A stretch of 64,000 nt of DNA. Origin: Peribacillus muralis (GTDB taxonomy: Bacteria; Bacillota; Bacilli; Bacillales; DSM-1321). This document shows, piece after piece, positions 8,929-17,560 of this stretch. The notes under the pieces were generated by a model that did not search any database, was not told the origin of the DNA, and saw only the letters and a program-made list of their open reading frames with translations. Numbering within the stretch: the first letter of the stretch is position 1; each line of letters opens with the position of its first letter. A program made the position numbers and the translations under genes. The stretch lies in NCBI RefSeq assembly GCF_001645685.2, contig NZ_CP017080.1, positions 2,594,001-2,658,000 of the forward strand. The letters run 5' to 3'.

Positions 8929-10164
8929 ATGAAAAATTCATCATTTCGCTTCCTATGGGTCGGGCAAGCATTTGCCAATCTCGGTGATATATTTTATGTA
9001 GTCGGTTTGATTTCACTTATATATGCCATGACGGGATCGGCCTTTTATTTAAGTTTGCTTCCATTCACCACGACGATTTTCCGGTTTATCAGCAGCTTAC
9101 TTGCCCCACTCGTTATTGACAGGTTTCCATTAAAAAGGATCCTAGTCCAATCACAATGTGGGAAGACAATCTTGCTCATGATTTTGGGGTTCTCCCTTCA
9201 TTTCAGTGACGGTTCTGCCCTTGTCGTCCTTTGCTTCATTGCATCGATCTCATTATTGGATGGAGTCGCTGCCCCAGTGAGCGCAGCTTTGGTTCCTCAA
9301 CTGGTCCCGCCCAAAGAACGGATGAAGGCTAATGGTTTCTTGAATGTACTCACCCAGACCATCTTTGTCGCAGGGTGGCCGATTGGTTCCGTGTTATTAA
9401 TCAATACGAACAGCCAATTCATCATTTGGTTTACGGTCTTCTTATTTGCCGTATCAACTGGCTTTGCTATGAAAATAAAAGTTCAAGATGAAATGACAAC
9501 AATCAATACCCATCCATCCAGCTGGGATTCCGTTACATCCGGATGGTTGACGATTCGCCAACTCCCAACCATCCGCACACTCATTTCGCTCGATTTCATC
9601 ACATCTTTAGCATCCAGCGTGTGGGTGGCTGCCGTGATATATGTATATGTTGAACAGAACTTGCAATTAGGTGAAGAATGGTGGGGCTACATTAACACAA
9701 GCTACTTCGTCGGCATGATCATCAGTGGATTGATCGTCATCCGTTTTTCCAGATTCATTGAAAAACATACCCGCTCCTTCATCATCATCGGGCTTTTACT
9801 GAATTCCTTGCTGATCCTCTTTTTCGGATCGACAACGATGCCAGCATTGGCATTGCTGTTTGCATGTCTCTACGGGCTCCCAGAACAAATTCGCGAGGTA
9901 ATTTACACCAAGCTGTTCCAAGATTACGCATCTGAAAAGACCTTAGCCAAAATATATGCCGTTTGGGGAGCGGTAATCAACCTTACATTTGCCGGCTCTG
10001 TCTTGTTATTGGGATATATAACGGAAACCTTTAGTGTCCGAACGACGTTTCAATTTTCTTCCACACTGGTGTTTCTAGCCTTTCTATATGCAATTGTAAA
10101 AAGAAAGGAGCTGTGCAGTAAAGAGTCTCAAAGCAGCATCACATCGGAAAAGGAGCCTTTTTGA
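8929..10164 (+). CDS. MFS efflux-type transporter
   Basis: 411 aa from the ATG at 8929 (AAGGA 8 nt upstream; an ATG at 8920 overlaps that site). About 12 hydrophobic segments. The N-terminus FRFLWVGQAFANLGD is typical of the MFS_3/Bcr-like drug efflux proteins of Firmicutes. RFPLKR in the loop between helices 2 and 3 stands where the usual DRxGRK-like motif lies. It is divergent from the ABC exporter. A leader ORF and a possible ribosome-site-masking helix precede it. The last codons form part of the terminator stem. The substrate is not predictable. Confidence 0.82.
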   Translation: MKNSSFRFLWVGQAFANLGDIFYVVGLISLIYAMTGSAFYLSLLPFTTTIFRFISSLLAPLVIDRFPLKRILVQSQCGKTILLMILGFSLHFSDGSALVVLCFIASISLLDGVAAPVSAALVPQLVPPKERMKANGFLNVLTQTIFVAGWPIGSVLLINTNSQFIIWFTVFLFAVSTGFAMKIKVQDEMTTINTHPSSWDSVTSGWLTIRQLPTIRTLISLDFITSLASSVWVAAVIYVYVEQNLQLGEEWWGYINTSYFVGMIISGLIVIRFSRFIEKHTRSFIIIGLLLNSLLILFFGSTTMPALALLFACLYGLPEQIREVIYTKLFQDYASEKTLAKIYAVWGAVINLTFAGSVLLLGYITETFSVRTTFQFSSTLVFLAFLYAIVKRKELCSKESQSSITSEKEPF

Positions 10165-10181
10165 AGGCTCCTTTTCCGATG
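10142..10181. terminator. Bidirectional terminator overlapping the MFS stop codon
   Basis: Perfect 18-bp stem with arms 10142-10159 and 10164-10181. The 4-nt loop (10160-10163) contains the first two bases of the TGA, and its last A opens the second arm. The stem therefore encodes the last residues of the MFS protein. Confidence 0.75.
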
Positions 10182-10273
10182 AAGCAGGGCAGGGCTGGAT
10201 TAACATTGCCCGCTCAGCTTGCAATCTAGCAAAGTGCTTGGTGAAACGCTTACAAACCATTAAAATCATCATC

Positions 10274-11536
10274 CTATTTTATTGTCACTATTTTTTGATT
10301 CATAAACGCCCAGTTCTGCGGAAACGCCAAACCGATTTGCCAATATGTTGCCCCTATCAGTTCATATGCATCAATCAATTCATATTTTGCACTTATCGAA
10401 CGAATATCTTCAAACCAAACGACATGGTTTTTATCCTCTCTCCAATAAGTATAAGTAGGGGAAGCGGCTGTCGTATCATAAGAGATTTCGGACCCTGTTG
10501 CAATCGCAAGATTTTGGGCATTTTGAGCTGATAAGGCTTTCGTTTCATGGCTCGGTACGATCCAGTCATATCCATACATCGGGAATGCCGACTGTAATTT
10601 ATATGCAGGTATATTCGTCAAAGCATAACGGACCACCTCGATCATCCACCACAATGGGGAAATCGGTTCCGGTGGACCAGTAGGGTACCCATAATCAATC
10701 GTCATGACGGCAACGAGGTCCGCCGCCTCACCAATTCCCCGATAATCATGCCCGCCTACAATGCGATTGTCAAGGTTATCCGCCGTCTTTGCATGCACGT
10801 TCACATGTAAGGTGAGATCATTCAACTCTGTCTTTAATTCCTTTAAAAAGAGCACATATTCGGCACGTCTTGCTGGAGGGATGAATTCGATATCCATACT
10901 GACTCCACCATAGTTCTTCTCCCTGACGAAAGTAAGCAAGCTATTGATTAAATTCCGTCTGGATACTGAACTTGTGAGGACTTCCCCCGCCAACTCAGCA
11001 TCAAAATCACCGTCCTGGAAATTTCGGAGCATCAATAGCGGCATCACCCCGGTCTGTTTGCATTTCCCAATTAAAGGTCGATCATCACCATCAACGTAAG
11101 CATAGCCCTCCCTCGTAAAGGAATAAGCTACAATTGCTAAATAAGTTAATTTATCACCATGCTCTTCAAGAGTCTCAAACACCACTCCACCTGAAGTGGG
11201 AAAAGCAAACCCAAGCGTTATCAATTGGTTTTTGTAAGGAGAAGGTATCAAAATTTCCGTACCTACCTTTAATGAGCTTGCGACGATGCCTGGATTGGTT
11301 TTGATGATCGACGCAGCACTCGTTCCGAAACGACGGGCAATCATAGAGAGCGTATCCATGCTTTTTATGACATATCTTCGATTATCGACAGCTGTATCCG
11401 GTATATACAACGCCAGGCCAGGAATCAAAGCTGTTGATTCCAAGCCATTGACTTCCATTATCCTCGATGGAGTCACTTGATTTTCCGCGGCGATTTCCCA
11501 GAGGCTATCCCCTTTATCTACAACAATAATCGTCAT
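10274..11536 (-). CDS. Spore cortex hydrolase, LysM-LysM-GH18 (SleL/YaaH/YdhD family)
   Basis: 420 aa. Two LysM modules (about 2-46 and 54-98) give cortex peptidoglycan binding. A GH18 barrel (about 107-420) carries the catalytic DxE in GVSMDIE near residues 210-216. There is no signal peptide, as usual for this family, which is loaded onto forming spores. Homologues are N-acetylglucosaminidases that degrade cortex fragments during germination. Length fits SleL/YaaH (about 430 aa). GGAGGGG precedes the ATG. Transcribed alone on the minus strand. Which paralogue it is cannot be settled here. Confidence 0.85.
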   Translation of the reverse strand: MTIIVVDKGDSLWEIAAENQVTPSRIMEVNGLESTALIPGLALYIPDTAVDNRRYVIKSMDTLSMIARRFGTSAASIIKTNPGIVASSLKVGTEILIPSPYKNQLITLGFAFPTSGGVVFETLEEHGDKLTYLAIVAYSFTREGYAYVDGDDRPLIGKCKQTGVMPLLMLRNFQDGDFDAELAGEVLTSSVSRRNLINSLLTFVREKNYGGVSMDIEFIPPARRAEYVLFLKELKTELNDLTLHVNVHAKTADNLDNRIVGGHDYRGIGEAADLVAVMTIDYGYPTGPPEPISPLWWMIEVVRYALTNIPAYKLQSAFPMYGYDWIVPSHETKALSAQNAQNLAIATGSEISYDTTAASPTYTYWREDKNHVVWFEDIRSISAKYELIDAYELIGATYWQIGLAFPQNWAFMNQKIVTIK

Positions 11537-11754
11537 TTACACCCCTCCAAACCCCCTTCAAAAAGTTTATGCTAGTCAGGCATTTGGATAGAACGATTTA
11601 TCACAAATTCATGGGGTCGTTTCCTGCATCAATCCGCACTAAAGCAATTTTTTTGGCATGAGGCAATAAGCAGATTTCCCCCTAAAAAGGAGGCTTTCGA
11701 GTAGGACATCCGATATGATTCAATAATTTCATCGTACTTTTTATTCGTTATCCA

Positions 11755-12504
11755 TCAAAGCAAATCTTTAATATCGTAGAACTTCCCATTCTCCAAGTCT
11801 TCCCCTTCAAGTAGCTGCAATAATGTCGAAGCTACTAACTCAGGGCTCCTTAGCATACCCTTTTCCTTATAGTCTTGAAATTTGTCCCGATCGACAAAGT
11901 CATGCTCGTCTGCTGAACGGATCGTCCCTTGCATCTCCGTATCCATTACACCAGGTGAAAAAGAAATGAGGCACACAGGAAAAGGTACTTTGTCCTGTTC
12001 CAAACCTGCCACCCTTGTGAACATTTCCAGCCCGGCCTTCGTACTGCAATAGGCAGCCCAGCCATGGTAAGGATTCTTTGCGGCTCCTGATGAAATGTTG
12101 ACCACTACCTTTTTTCTGTCCGAATCACTCGTTTGTTTAATGAATTCATCAGTCAATACGATGGGTGCCATGAAATTCACCTTCATGCTGGATTCAAGGC
12201 ATTCTTGACCAAGGTTTCCAATCGGTTTGATCGGGTCAATGATACCAGCATTATTAATGAAATATAAATCACTTTTCTCATCGACTTCAGTGAGAATTCC
12301 CTTGACTAACGAACTTAGCTTTTCCGTTTCCTTTAAGTCCGTTGGAATGAAGGAAAGTTTGGAGTCGGAGCTGCTAGCGAGCACTTCGAACGCAGGATCG
12401 ATTGTTCGAGATATCAATATGCACCGATCACCGGTCCGCAAACATTGTTTCGCAATCGCTGACCCTAGTCCTTTCGATGCCCCTGTTATGATAAAAGTCT
12501 TCAC
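11755..12504 (-). CDS. SDR oxidoreductase, YueD (benzil reductase)-like
   Basis: 249 aa from the GTG at 12504, which has AAAGGGGG about 7 nt upstream. The frame continues upstream to 12582 but lacks a ribosome site there and crosses the cls terminator. Classical SDR: TGASKGLG at residues 6-13, NNAG near 84-87, Ser of NISSGA, and Y-x3-K in AAYCSTKAG. Length and text resemble B. subtilis YueD ((S)-benzoin-forming benzil reductase) and sepiapterin-reductase-like SDRs. The physiological substrate is unknown. Monocistronic. Confidence 0.8.
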   Translation of the reverse strand: MKTFIITGASKGLGSAIAKQCLRTGDRCILISRTIDPAFEVLASSSDSKLSFIPTDLKETEKLSSLVKGILTEVDEKSDLYFINNAGIIDPIKPIGNLGQECLESSMKVNFMAPIVLTDEFIKQTSDSDRKKVVVNISSGAAKNPYHGWAAYCSTKAGLEMFTRVAGLEQDKVPFPVCLISFSPGVMDTEMQGTIRSADEHDFVDRDKFQDYKEKGMLRSPELVASTLLQLLEGEDLENGKFYDIKDLL

Positions 12505-12550
12505 GATATATCCCCCTTTTTTTTTGACACCTTCCATTGTATCAAAAAAA

Positions 12551-12574
12551 GCGGCCCCGTTTATATGGGACCGC
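12551..12574 (-). terminator. Terminator of cardiolipin synthase gene
   Basis: On the minus strand GCGGTCCC / GGGGCCGC (one G-U pair) followed by TTTTTTT. Confidence 0.85.
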
Positions 12575-12589
12575 TGCTTCATTTAGTGA

Positions 12590-14065
12590 TTATAAAATTG
12601 GTGACAGGAGCCTTGCAATCGATTCTTTAAAGCGAATCCATTTCGATCGTTTTTCAAATTCTTCAATCGTGAGCTGCCTGCAAACTTCAACATCCTTATA
12701 AAAAAAACTGGTCAGCGTTTGGGCCATACCTTCGTCATAAATGAAAGCATTGACTTCAAAGTTCAATTTAAAGCTTCGAACATCGATGTTAGCCGTCCCT
12801 ACAGAAGAAACTTCCTCGTCCACCACGATCATCTTTGCATGGATAAAGCCATTATCGTAAATATAAACCTTGGCCCCCGCCCTTAATAATTGCCCTGCAT
12901 TGTATGTCGTTGCCCAGTAAACGAAGAGGTGATCAGGTTTATTCGGTATCATGATTTTCACATCTAATCCTGACAAGCTGGCAATCCTCAGAGCATCCAA
13001 TAAACTTGCATCAGGTATGAAGTAAGGGGTTTGAATGAGAATCGATTTCTTTGCTGAAGAAATTAATTTAATATAGCCATTCTTGATTTGTTCCCATTCG
13101 GAATCCGGCCCACTCGTCACGATTTGCAAATCTATTTTGCCCTGAGGTTCTAAAGTTGGAAAATAATGAGGGTGATATGTAATATCATGGTATTTCGAAG
13201 CCTGATTCCAATCAAGGATAAAACGGGTTTGGATGGCTTTGACTGCAGATCCCTTTATGCGAAGGTGTGTATCACGCCAGTAACCGAATTTCGGATTGAG
13301 TCCTAAATATTCATCTCCAACATTGAATCCACCAACATACCCTACCTTTCCATCTATGATGACTAACTTTCGATGGTTACGGAAATTCAAGCGCAAATTT
13401 ATGAACTTCAACTTGGATGGAAAAAATGCTTCGACTCGGCCGCCGGCTTGCCTAAACTCCTTGAAAAAGCTTTTAGTCATCCCCCTTGAACCCAACTCGT
13501 CGTATAGCAAGCGAACTTTAACGCCTTCATTGGCCTTTTTAGTCAAAGCTTCAAGGAACCGTTTACCAAGATCATCTCTTTGAATGATATAGTATTGTAT
13601 ATGAATATGATTTTCGGCCGCTTCGATATCTTTAAAAAGCTGGTCAAACTTCTTTTTTCCTTCCGTAAATATGTCGACTTGATTATCTTCAGTCAGAACG
13701 GCATCATTGTTCCGTAGGTGCATATAGATCAAGTCTCGATAATGACTGGAGGAAGTATTTCGAAACGGAAAATGTTCGGTGGAGAGCTCCTCCATCTGTT
13801 TATCCAGAATTTCTTCAATCCCGATTTTCTTCTTATCCTCCCATTGGAATAGATGGGCGTGTCTCAAGCTCGTCCCAAAAAGAAGATATAAAATAAAACC
13901 TACGACTGGCAGAAAATATAACACCAATAACCAGGCCCAGGTCGTGCTCGCTTCTCTTCTTTCAAAGAAAATAACGATCGTTGCGAATAGTATGTTAAGA
14001 ATGATGACGAGGCCGAGCAAAACTGATGTAACATGCGTAAATTCCATAGCATTCCCCTCACTCAT
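12590..14065 (-). CDS. cls: Cardiolipin synthase
   Basis: 491 aa membrane enzyme that condenses two phosphatidylglycerol molecules into cardiolipin. Two N-terminal membrane segments (about 8-30 and 41-62) precede two phospholipase D domains with HKD motifs: HRKLVIIDG near 228 and HAKMIVVDE near 408, each followed by the family GG/GS residues. Length fits the bacterial ClsA type (about 480-510 aa). Two ATGs are plausible: 14065 (AAAGGGAT upstream) and 14047 (GAGGGG at 6 nt). Ends in a strong terminator. Confidence 0.93.
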   Translation of the reverse strand: MSEGNAMEFTHVTSVLLGLVIILNILFATIVIFFERREASTTWAWLLVLYFLPVVGFILYLLFGTSLRHAHLFQWEDKKKIGIEEILDKQMEELSTEHFPFRNTSSSHYRDLIYMHLRNNDAVLTEDNQVDIFTEGKKKFDQLFKDIEAAENHIHIQYYIIQRDDLGKRFLEALTKKANEGVKVRLLYDELGSRGMTKSFFKEFRQAGGRVEAFFPSKLKFINLRLNFRNHRKLVIIDGKVGYVGGFNVGDEYLGLNPKFGYWRDTHLRIKGSAVKAIQTRFILDWNQASKYHDITYHPHYFPTLEPQGKIDLQIVTSGPDSEWEQIKNGYIKLISSAKKSILIQTPYFIPDASLLDALRIASLSGLDVKIMIPNKPDHLFVYWATTYNAGQLLRAGAKVYIYDNGFIHAKMIVVDEEVSSVGTANIDVRSFKLNFEVNAFIYDEGMAQTLTSFFYKDVEVCRQLTIEEFEKRSKWIRFKESIARLLSPIL

Positions 14066-14139
14066 ATTTTATCCCTTTAAGGATACCATGCAAATTCTTT
14101 ATATCAAAGGATTTGCTATCGATAAGGAAAACAGGAAAT

Positions 14140-14161
14140 GGGCCTCTCCCTTGAGAGGCCC
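14140..14161 (-). terminator. Terminator of the CsoR-family gene
   Basis: Perfect 9-bp stem GGGCCTCTC / GAGAGGCCC, with a weak T-rich tail on the minus strand. Confidence 0.55.
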
Positions 14162-14262
14162 AAAATCCTTGTATCCAAACCAACGTCCAGCTGTCTTATC
14201 AGGAGATTTCGATCTAGCGCCTGAAAGGATTCACTTCCATATAATAAGATCAGTAAAAAGGC

Positions 14263-14526
14263 CTATCTGCTTTTCACCAATAAATTGACGGCTTCCTTGA
14301 CAAGCTCCTCTGGGTTCTTTTCCCCCGATTCATTAGCCTCCCGGACACATTCCACAAGGTTGGAGCTTACAATTACCCCAATTGTACGATCAATCGCCGA
14401 TCTAGTCGCTGATAGCTGGGTTACAACATCGCGACAATCTTTATTTTCTTCCATCATTTTCAATATTCCACGCAGCTGTCCTTCAATTCGTTTCACTCTA
14501 TTTTTCATTTGTTTTTCGTATTCCAT
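14263..14526 (-). CDS. CsoR/CstR-family transcriptional repressor (DUF156)
   Basis: 87 aa from the ATG at 14526, with AGGAGGT 9 nt upstream. All-helical DUF156 fold: NRVKRIEGQLRGILKMM is the conserved helix that includes DNA-contacting residues. CsoR copper sensors use a Cys-His-Cys set. Here the first Cys (NKDC) and the last Cys (NLVEC) are kept, but the residue four before the last Cys is Asn, not His. That pattern is closer to thiol- or persulfide-sensing CstR-type members (inference). Two near-identical operators flank its own promoter. No copper exporter or sulfur gene is adjacent. Confidence 0.85.
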   Translation of the reverse strand: MEYEKQMKNRVKRIEGQLRGILKMMEENKDCRDVVTQLSATRSAIDRTIGVIVSSNLVECVREANESGEKNPEELVKEAVNLLVKSR

Positions 14527-14545
14527 GTGAGGCCAACCTCCTGCC

Positions 14546-14560
14546 ATACCTATAGGATAT
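14546..14560. promoter_or_regulatory. Putative CsoR-family operator 1
   Basis: ATACCTATAGGATAT lies just upstream of the repressor's ribosome site. Its reverse complement matches operator 2 at 13 of 15 positions. Confidence 0.6.
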
Positions 14561-14623
14561 CATTTTTACCCGACTTCATCCCTTTTCACTTGAAAATGAA
14601 GGAGAATGAGAATCTTATAATTT

Positions 14624-14654
14624 ATAATACATATCCCCTAGGTATGATTGTCAA
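14624..14654 (-). promoter_or_regulatory. Promoter of the CsoR-family gene with operator 2 inside the spacer
   Basis: Reading the minus strand, TTGACA (14654-14649) and TATTAT (14629-14624) are separated by 19 nt. The spacer contains operator 2 (ATATCCCCTAGGTAT on the plus strand, 14631-14645). A repressor bound there would block RNA polymerase. The arrangement predicts autoregulation. Confidence 0.6.
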
Positions 14655-14686
14655 GTGCCTATAGCATTTATGGTCGATATGTATAA

Positions 14687-15130
14687 CTAAATCTGCAGAA
14701 GGAGATTTTGTGCTATAGCCTCAGAAAACTCGATTGTCATTTGAGGAACATAGGTTTTCAACAAGGCATTGGCGATTGGGGCTTTTGCTCCTTTTGCGAC
14801 AATCGCCAGGCAGCCAGTCATTTTAGTCTCTGCCATTCCATATCGTTCAGCTAAAAAATAGCCATACCCATCAAATTTTTCATTTAATCCCCTAAGTTTG
14901 AATGTGACCTTATCTGGTTCGTTCCATTCCAATATATTTACTTCCAGCTTGATTTTCTTTTTCATCAATCCTAGATCGCCTTTGAACTCCCATATAAGTG
15001 TTTCATCATCTATCATCTCATGATCGATATAACCGGGAACAAGGGGTGCCCACCGATCTATGACACTGACAAACCCCCATACGGTTTCGATTGACACCGG
15101 TAAAATGATACTATGCAGTCCTTCAGACAA
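14687..15130 (-). CDS. CoxG/SRPBCC-family protein
   Basis: 147 aa. The pattern of a START/SRPBCC helix-grip fold is visible: an N-terminal strand IILPVSIETVWGFVS, central WEFKGDLGLMKKKIKLEVNI and a C-terminal amphipathic helix. The family (CoxG, polyketide cyclase-like) binds hydrophobic ligands; CoxG members help carbon monoxide dehydrogenase maturation, but no CO dehydrogenase gene is near. Start is TTG at 15130 with AAGGGGG 6-7 nt upstream. Function unknown. Confidence 0.65.
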   Translation of the reverse strand: MSEGLHSIILPVSIETVWGFVSVIDRWAPLVPGYIDHEMIDDETLIWEFKGDLGLMKKKIKLEVNILEWNEPDKVTFKLRGLNEKFDGYGYFLAERYGMAETKMTGCLAIVAKGAKAPIANALLKTYVPQMTIEFSEAIAQNLLLQI

Positions 15131-15277
15131 AGCAGTACCCCCTTAATCATTTTCCTTCCATCCTTTTAATGTATGACCGAAGCTGAAAAACCAGAACCGA
15201 AATCAGCATAGTGCCCAGATCATTTCAGTCCCATCACATACTATGCAGTAAAGACATTTTTTGAAAGGAACGCCGCA

Positions 15278-15880
15278 ATGAAAAATGATATGTCAAAAAA
15301 GTTATCCAGCTTTTCGAAAAGCAACGATGAGAATAATGATCCATCAGGAAATCCTGTCAGTCAACATGAGCTGAATAATCAAGGCTTCCTTGGGCCAATC
15401 GGACCCGTCGGTATAAACGCACCTGCTTTGGCGTATGGCGCTGTTTACGGATCGAGCGCAGCAGTCGTTGTAACTGCCGGAACACTTGTTGATTTCACTT
15501 CTTCCGGTCCATCATTGAATATAGCAGCCGATTTGCTAGCAAACACCTTAACGGTAGCAACTTCCGGCATATACACGATTCACTATAACATAAACCTTGC
15601 CTTGTCGGTCATATCCACTCTGCTTTCCGCCTCAAACCGGATTATAGAAGTTGCCCTGAACATTAATGGCACGGAGGACCCCGCCAGCATCAGTACTTAT
15701 TCGATTACAAACATTTCAGGCGTGGCAGCTGCATTGGCTCAAGCTGGAACGGTTAGCAGGAGCATGCTCAGATCATTGAACAGTAACGATGTCGTAACGC
15801 TTGGATTCAGGAGTACATCGATTGGTCCCGGGACAGCCACATATACATCCCCGTCCCTTGTCATCACTAGAATCGAATGA
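15278..15880 (+). CDS. BclA-like exosporium/spore surface protein
   Basis: 200 aa with no Cys or Trp. A polar, Asn/Ser-rich N-terminus (1-35) is followed by a very short collagen-like patch GPIGPVG (about 39-45). Then comes a beta-rich C-terminal domain (about 50-200) with the alternating pattern of the TNF-like jelly roll of BclA. The N-terminal part resembles exosporium targeting segments, but the collagen region is almost absent. AAAGGAACG precedes the ATG. It probably sits on the spore surface; the first gene of the window has similar composition. Confidence 0.65.
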   Translation: MKNDMSKKLSSFSKSNDENNDPSGNPVSQHELNNQGFLGPIGPVGINAPALAYGAVYGSSAAVVVTAGTLVDFTSSGPSLNIAADLLANTLTVATSGIYTIHYNINLALSVISTLLSASNRIIEVALNINGTEDPASISTYSITNISGVAAALAQAGTVSRSMLRSLNSNDVVTLGFRSTSIGPGTATYTSPSLVITRIE

Positions 15881-16277
15881 CACCCCCGCTTAACCTTAAC
15901 TGACAAAATTAGATATGCTGAAAGCTAACAATCCAAACGTACAAGGGAGAACTCATTTAGGACAAGTCGGTTTATAAACAAACGCCAGATTGTTCTACTT
16001 TTTTTCGGAATCTGCAATTTGTCCGGTGCTTTTCACTTCAGAATTCGCTTTCCGACAAGATCCTTCTCGTGGCACCAACGGCTATGGATTTTCCCTTCGA
16101 TCGTATTTTCATAGCGGGCGTCTTGCACCTTCCGTTTCAATTCATCAATGAGGTGAAAATAACGCTCAATTATCGCTGAGAGAGGCATTGGTGGATAAAA
16201 ACCGCAGTGGGTTCGTGCCAGTTTCAAAAAAAGACAGCCGGCCAAAGGAAAGGAGCGGTTGTCATTCCATATAATTC
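15881..16277. other. Intergenic, no supported gene
   Basis: About 400 nt between convergent genes. A 70-codon minus frame (16245-16033) starts at TTG without a ribosome site and has no recognisable motif. No structured RNA was identified. Confidence 0.5.
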
Positions 16278-16316
16278 AAAAAGGTATCGGAAGGGAGGCC
16301 ATTCCGATACCTTTTT
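16278..16316. terminator. Strong hairpin terminator
   Basis: Perfect 15-bp stem with arms 16278-16292 and 16302-16316 (AAAAAGGTATCGGAA / its complement). It can act in both directions and ends the flavin reductase operon. Confidence 0.8.
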
Positions 16317-16322
16317 GTCTAT

Positions 16323-16931
16323 CTAGGGACGAACGATATCAAATAACTCGCCCAGCTTTGTATATGTCTGACCTGCTAATCTGGCTACAGGCTTCAATCC
16401 ATTTTGATCAATTCGACCATTCTCGTAAATATCTTGCTTTATATGATAGCGGACTATTTTCCCTATCAAAAAATCACATCCAGGTTTTTCAGGTGTACCC
16501 GCTAATGGTATGGATTTTTCCAAGATGCATTCAAAGCGGACTTTTGCTTCAAGCAGCCCTGGTACGGATACGACATCACTTTCAGTGGTTGTGAAATTGG
16601 TCAATCCAAGCTCGCTTTCTTCAGGGGGAAGCTCTTTGGCCGTTCGATTAGCTTCCGCAACATTTTCTTCATCGGTTATATGAACGACGAATTCACCTGT
16701 TTGGATGGCATTTCTCGCTGTATCCTTGGAAGTTCCTTCTTTCCGTTGAACAGAAATGGAAATCATCGGCGGATTGGAACTGACGATATTAAAAAAACTG
16801 AAGGGCGCTATATTGACCGTCCCATTCGCAGATTTTGTCAAAACAAGGGCTATAGGTCTCGGAATGATACTTCCTGTCAAAAACTTATAGTTTTCCCTTT
16901 CATTTAAACTCTCAGGATTTAAGGAAATCAT
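16323..16931 (-). CDS. Flavin reductase-like FMN-binding protein
   Basis: 202 aa from the ATG at 16931 (AAAGGGGG 6 nt upstream). Split-barrel fold of the DIM6/NTAB flavin reductase family: NYKFLTGSIIPRPIALV near the N-terminus, NIAPFSFFN and SSNPPMISISV are the FMN-contact strands. It should bind FMN and reduce it, or use it to reduce small electrophiles. It lies 20 nt downstream of mhqD, as the last gene of the electrophile-detoxification operon, which suggests a part in quinone reduction or supply of reduced flavin. Confidence 0.85.
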   Translation of the reverse strand: MISLNPESLNERENYKFLTGSIIPRPIALVLTKSANGTVNIAPFSFFNIVSSNPPMISISVQRKEGTSKDTARNAIQTGEFVVHITDEENVAEANRTAKELPPEESELGLTNFTTTESDVVSVPGLLEAKVRFECILEKSIPLAGTPEKPGCDFLIGKIVRYHIKQDIYENGRIDQNGLKPVARLAGQTYTKLGELFDIVRP

Positions 16932-16951
16932 CCATATCCCCCTTTCCATTT

Positions 16952-17560
16952 CTATAAAAAGTATCTATGAAACCACGTGCCTGCTGCCTCAACCTCTGAT
17001 CGCGTCAGCTGATGACCGTAGTTTTCCCAGTGATTATCCACCTTGGCACCGGCTTCCTCCAACATGCGCGTGAGTTCGTTCGTTTCTGCTGCCGGGCAAA
17101 TCGGATCGTTATTACCAGCAGCGATGAAGACTGGCATATCAGACAGGGCCGGTAAGGTAATCCCCCGTCTCGGGACCATCGGGTGATGAAGGATCGCACC
17201 CTTCAAAGCCCCTTCATAATGGAACATCAAACTTGCTGCTATATTGGCACCATTGGAATAGCCTAATGCCACCACCTTTTTTTTATCAAAATCATACTCT
17301 TTGGAAGCCAATTCCAAGTAATCATGAAGTTCCTTTGTACGCAGGATTAAATCTTCTTCGTCAAAAACGCCTTCGGATAACCGTCGAAAAAAACGGGGCA
17401 TTCCATTTTCAAGCACATTTCCACGCACACTTAATACCGATGACCCTGGTGAAACCATTTCCGCTAATGGCAGCAGGTCCGTTTCCGTACCACCTGTACC
17501 ATGTAAAAGCAAAAGCACCGGTGCTTCTTCATTACTTCCTTTTTGATAGATATGCTTCAT
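16952..17560 (-). CDS. mhqD: Carboxylesterase/phospholipase family hydrolase MhqD
   Basis: 202 aa alpha/beta hydrolase. LLLHGTGGTE forms the oxyanion region, Ser102 lies in GYSNG, Asp152 in NNDPICP and His183 in YGHQL: a complete triad. Matches MhqD (YodD) of B. subtilis, a member of the MhqR regulon induced by catechol, 2-methylhydroquinone and diamide. The start overlaps the upstream dioxygenase stop in ATGA (4 nt), indicating translational coupling, and yodE-yodD show the same order in B. subtilis. The substrate is not known; ring-cleavage products are a reasonable guess. Confidence 0.85.
   Translation of the reverse strand: MKHIYQKGSNEEAPVLLLLHGTGGTETDLLPLAEMVSPGSSVLSVRGNVLENGMPRFFRRLSEGVFDEEDLILRTKELHDYLELASKEYDFDKKKVVALGYSNGANIAASLMFHYEGALKGAILHHPMVPRRGITLPALSDMPVFIAAGNNDPICPAAETNELTRMLEEAGAKVDNHWENYGHQLTRSEVEAAGTWFHRYFL

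Noticed and set aside
16033..16245. 70-codon minus-strand frame in the 15.9-16.3 kb gap
   Set aside because: Starts at TTG with no ribosome site, no recognisable motif, no terminator of its own.
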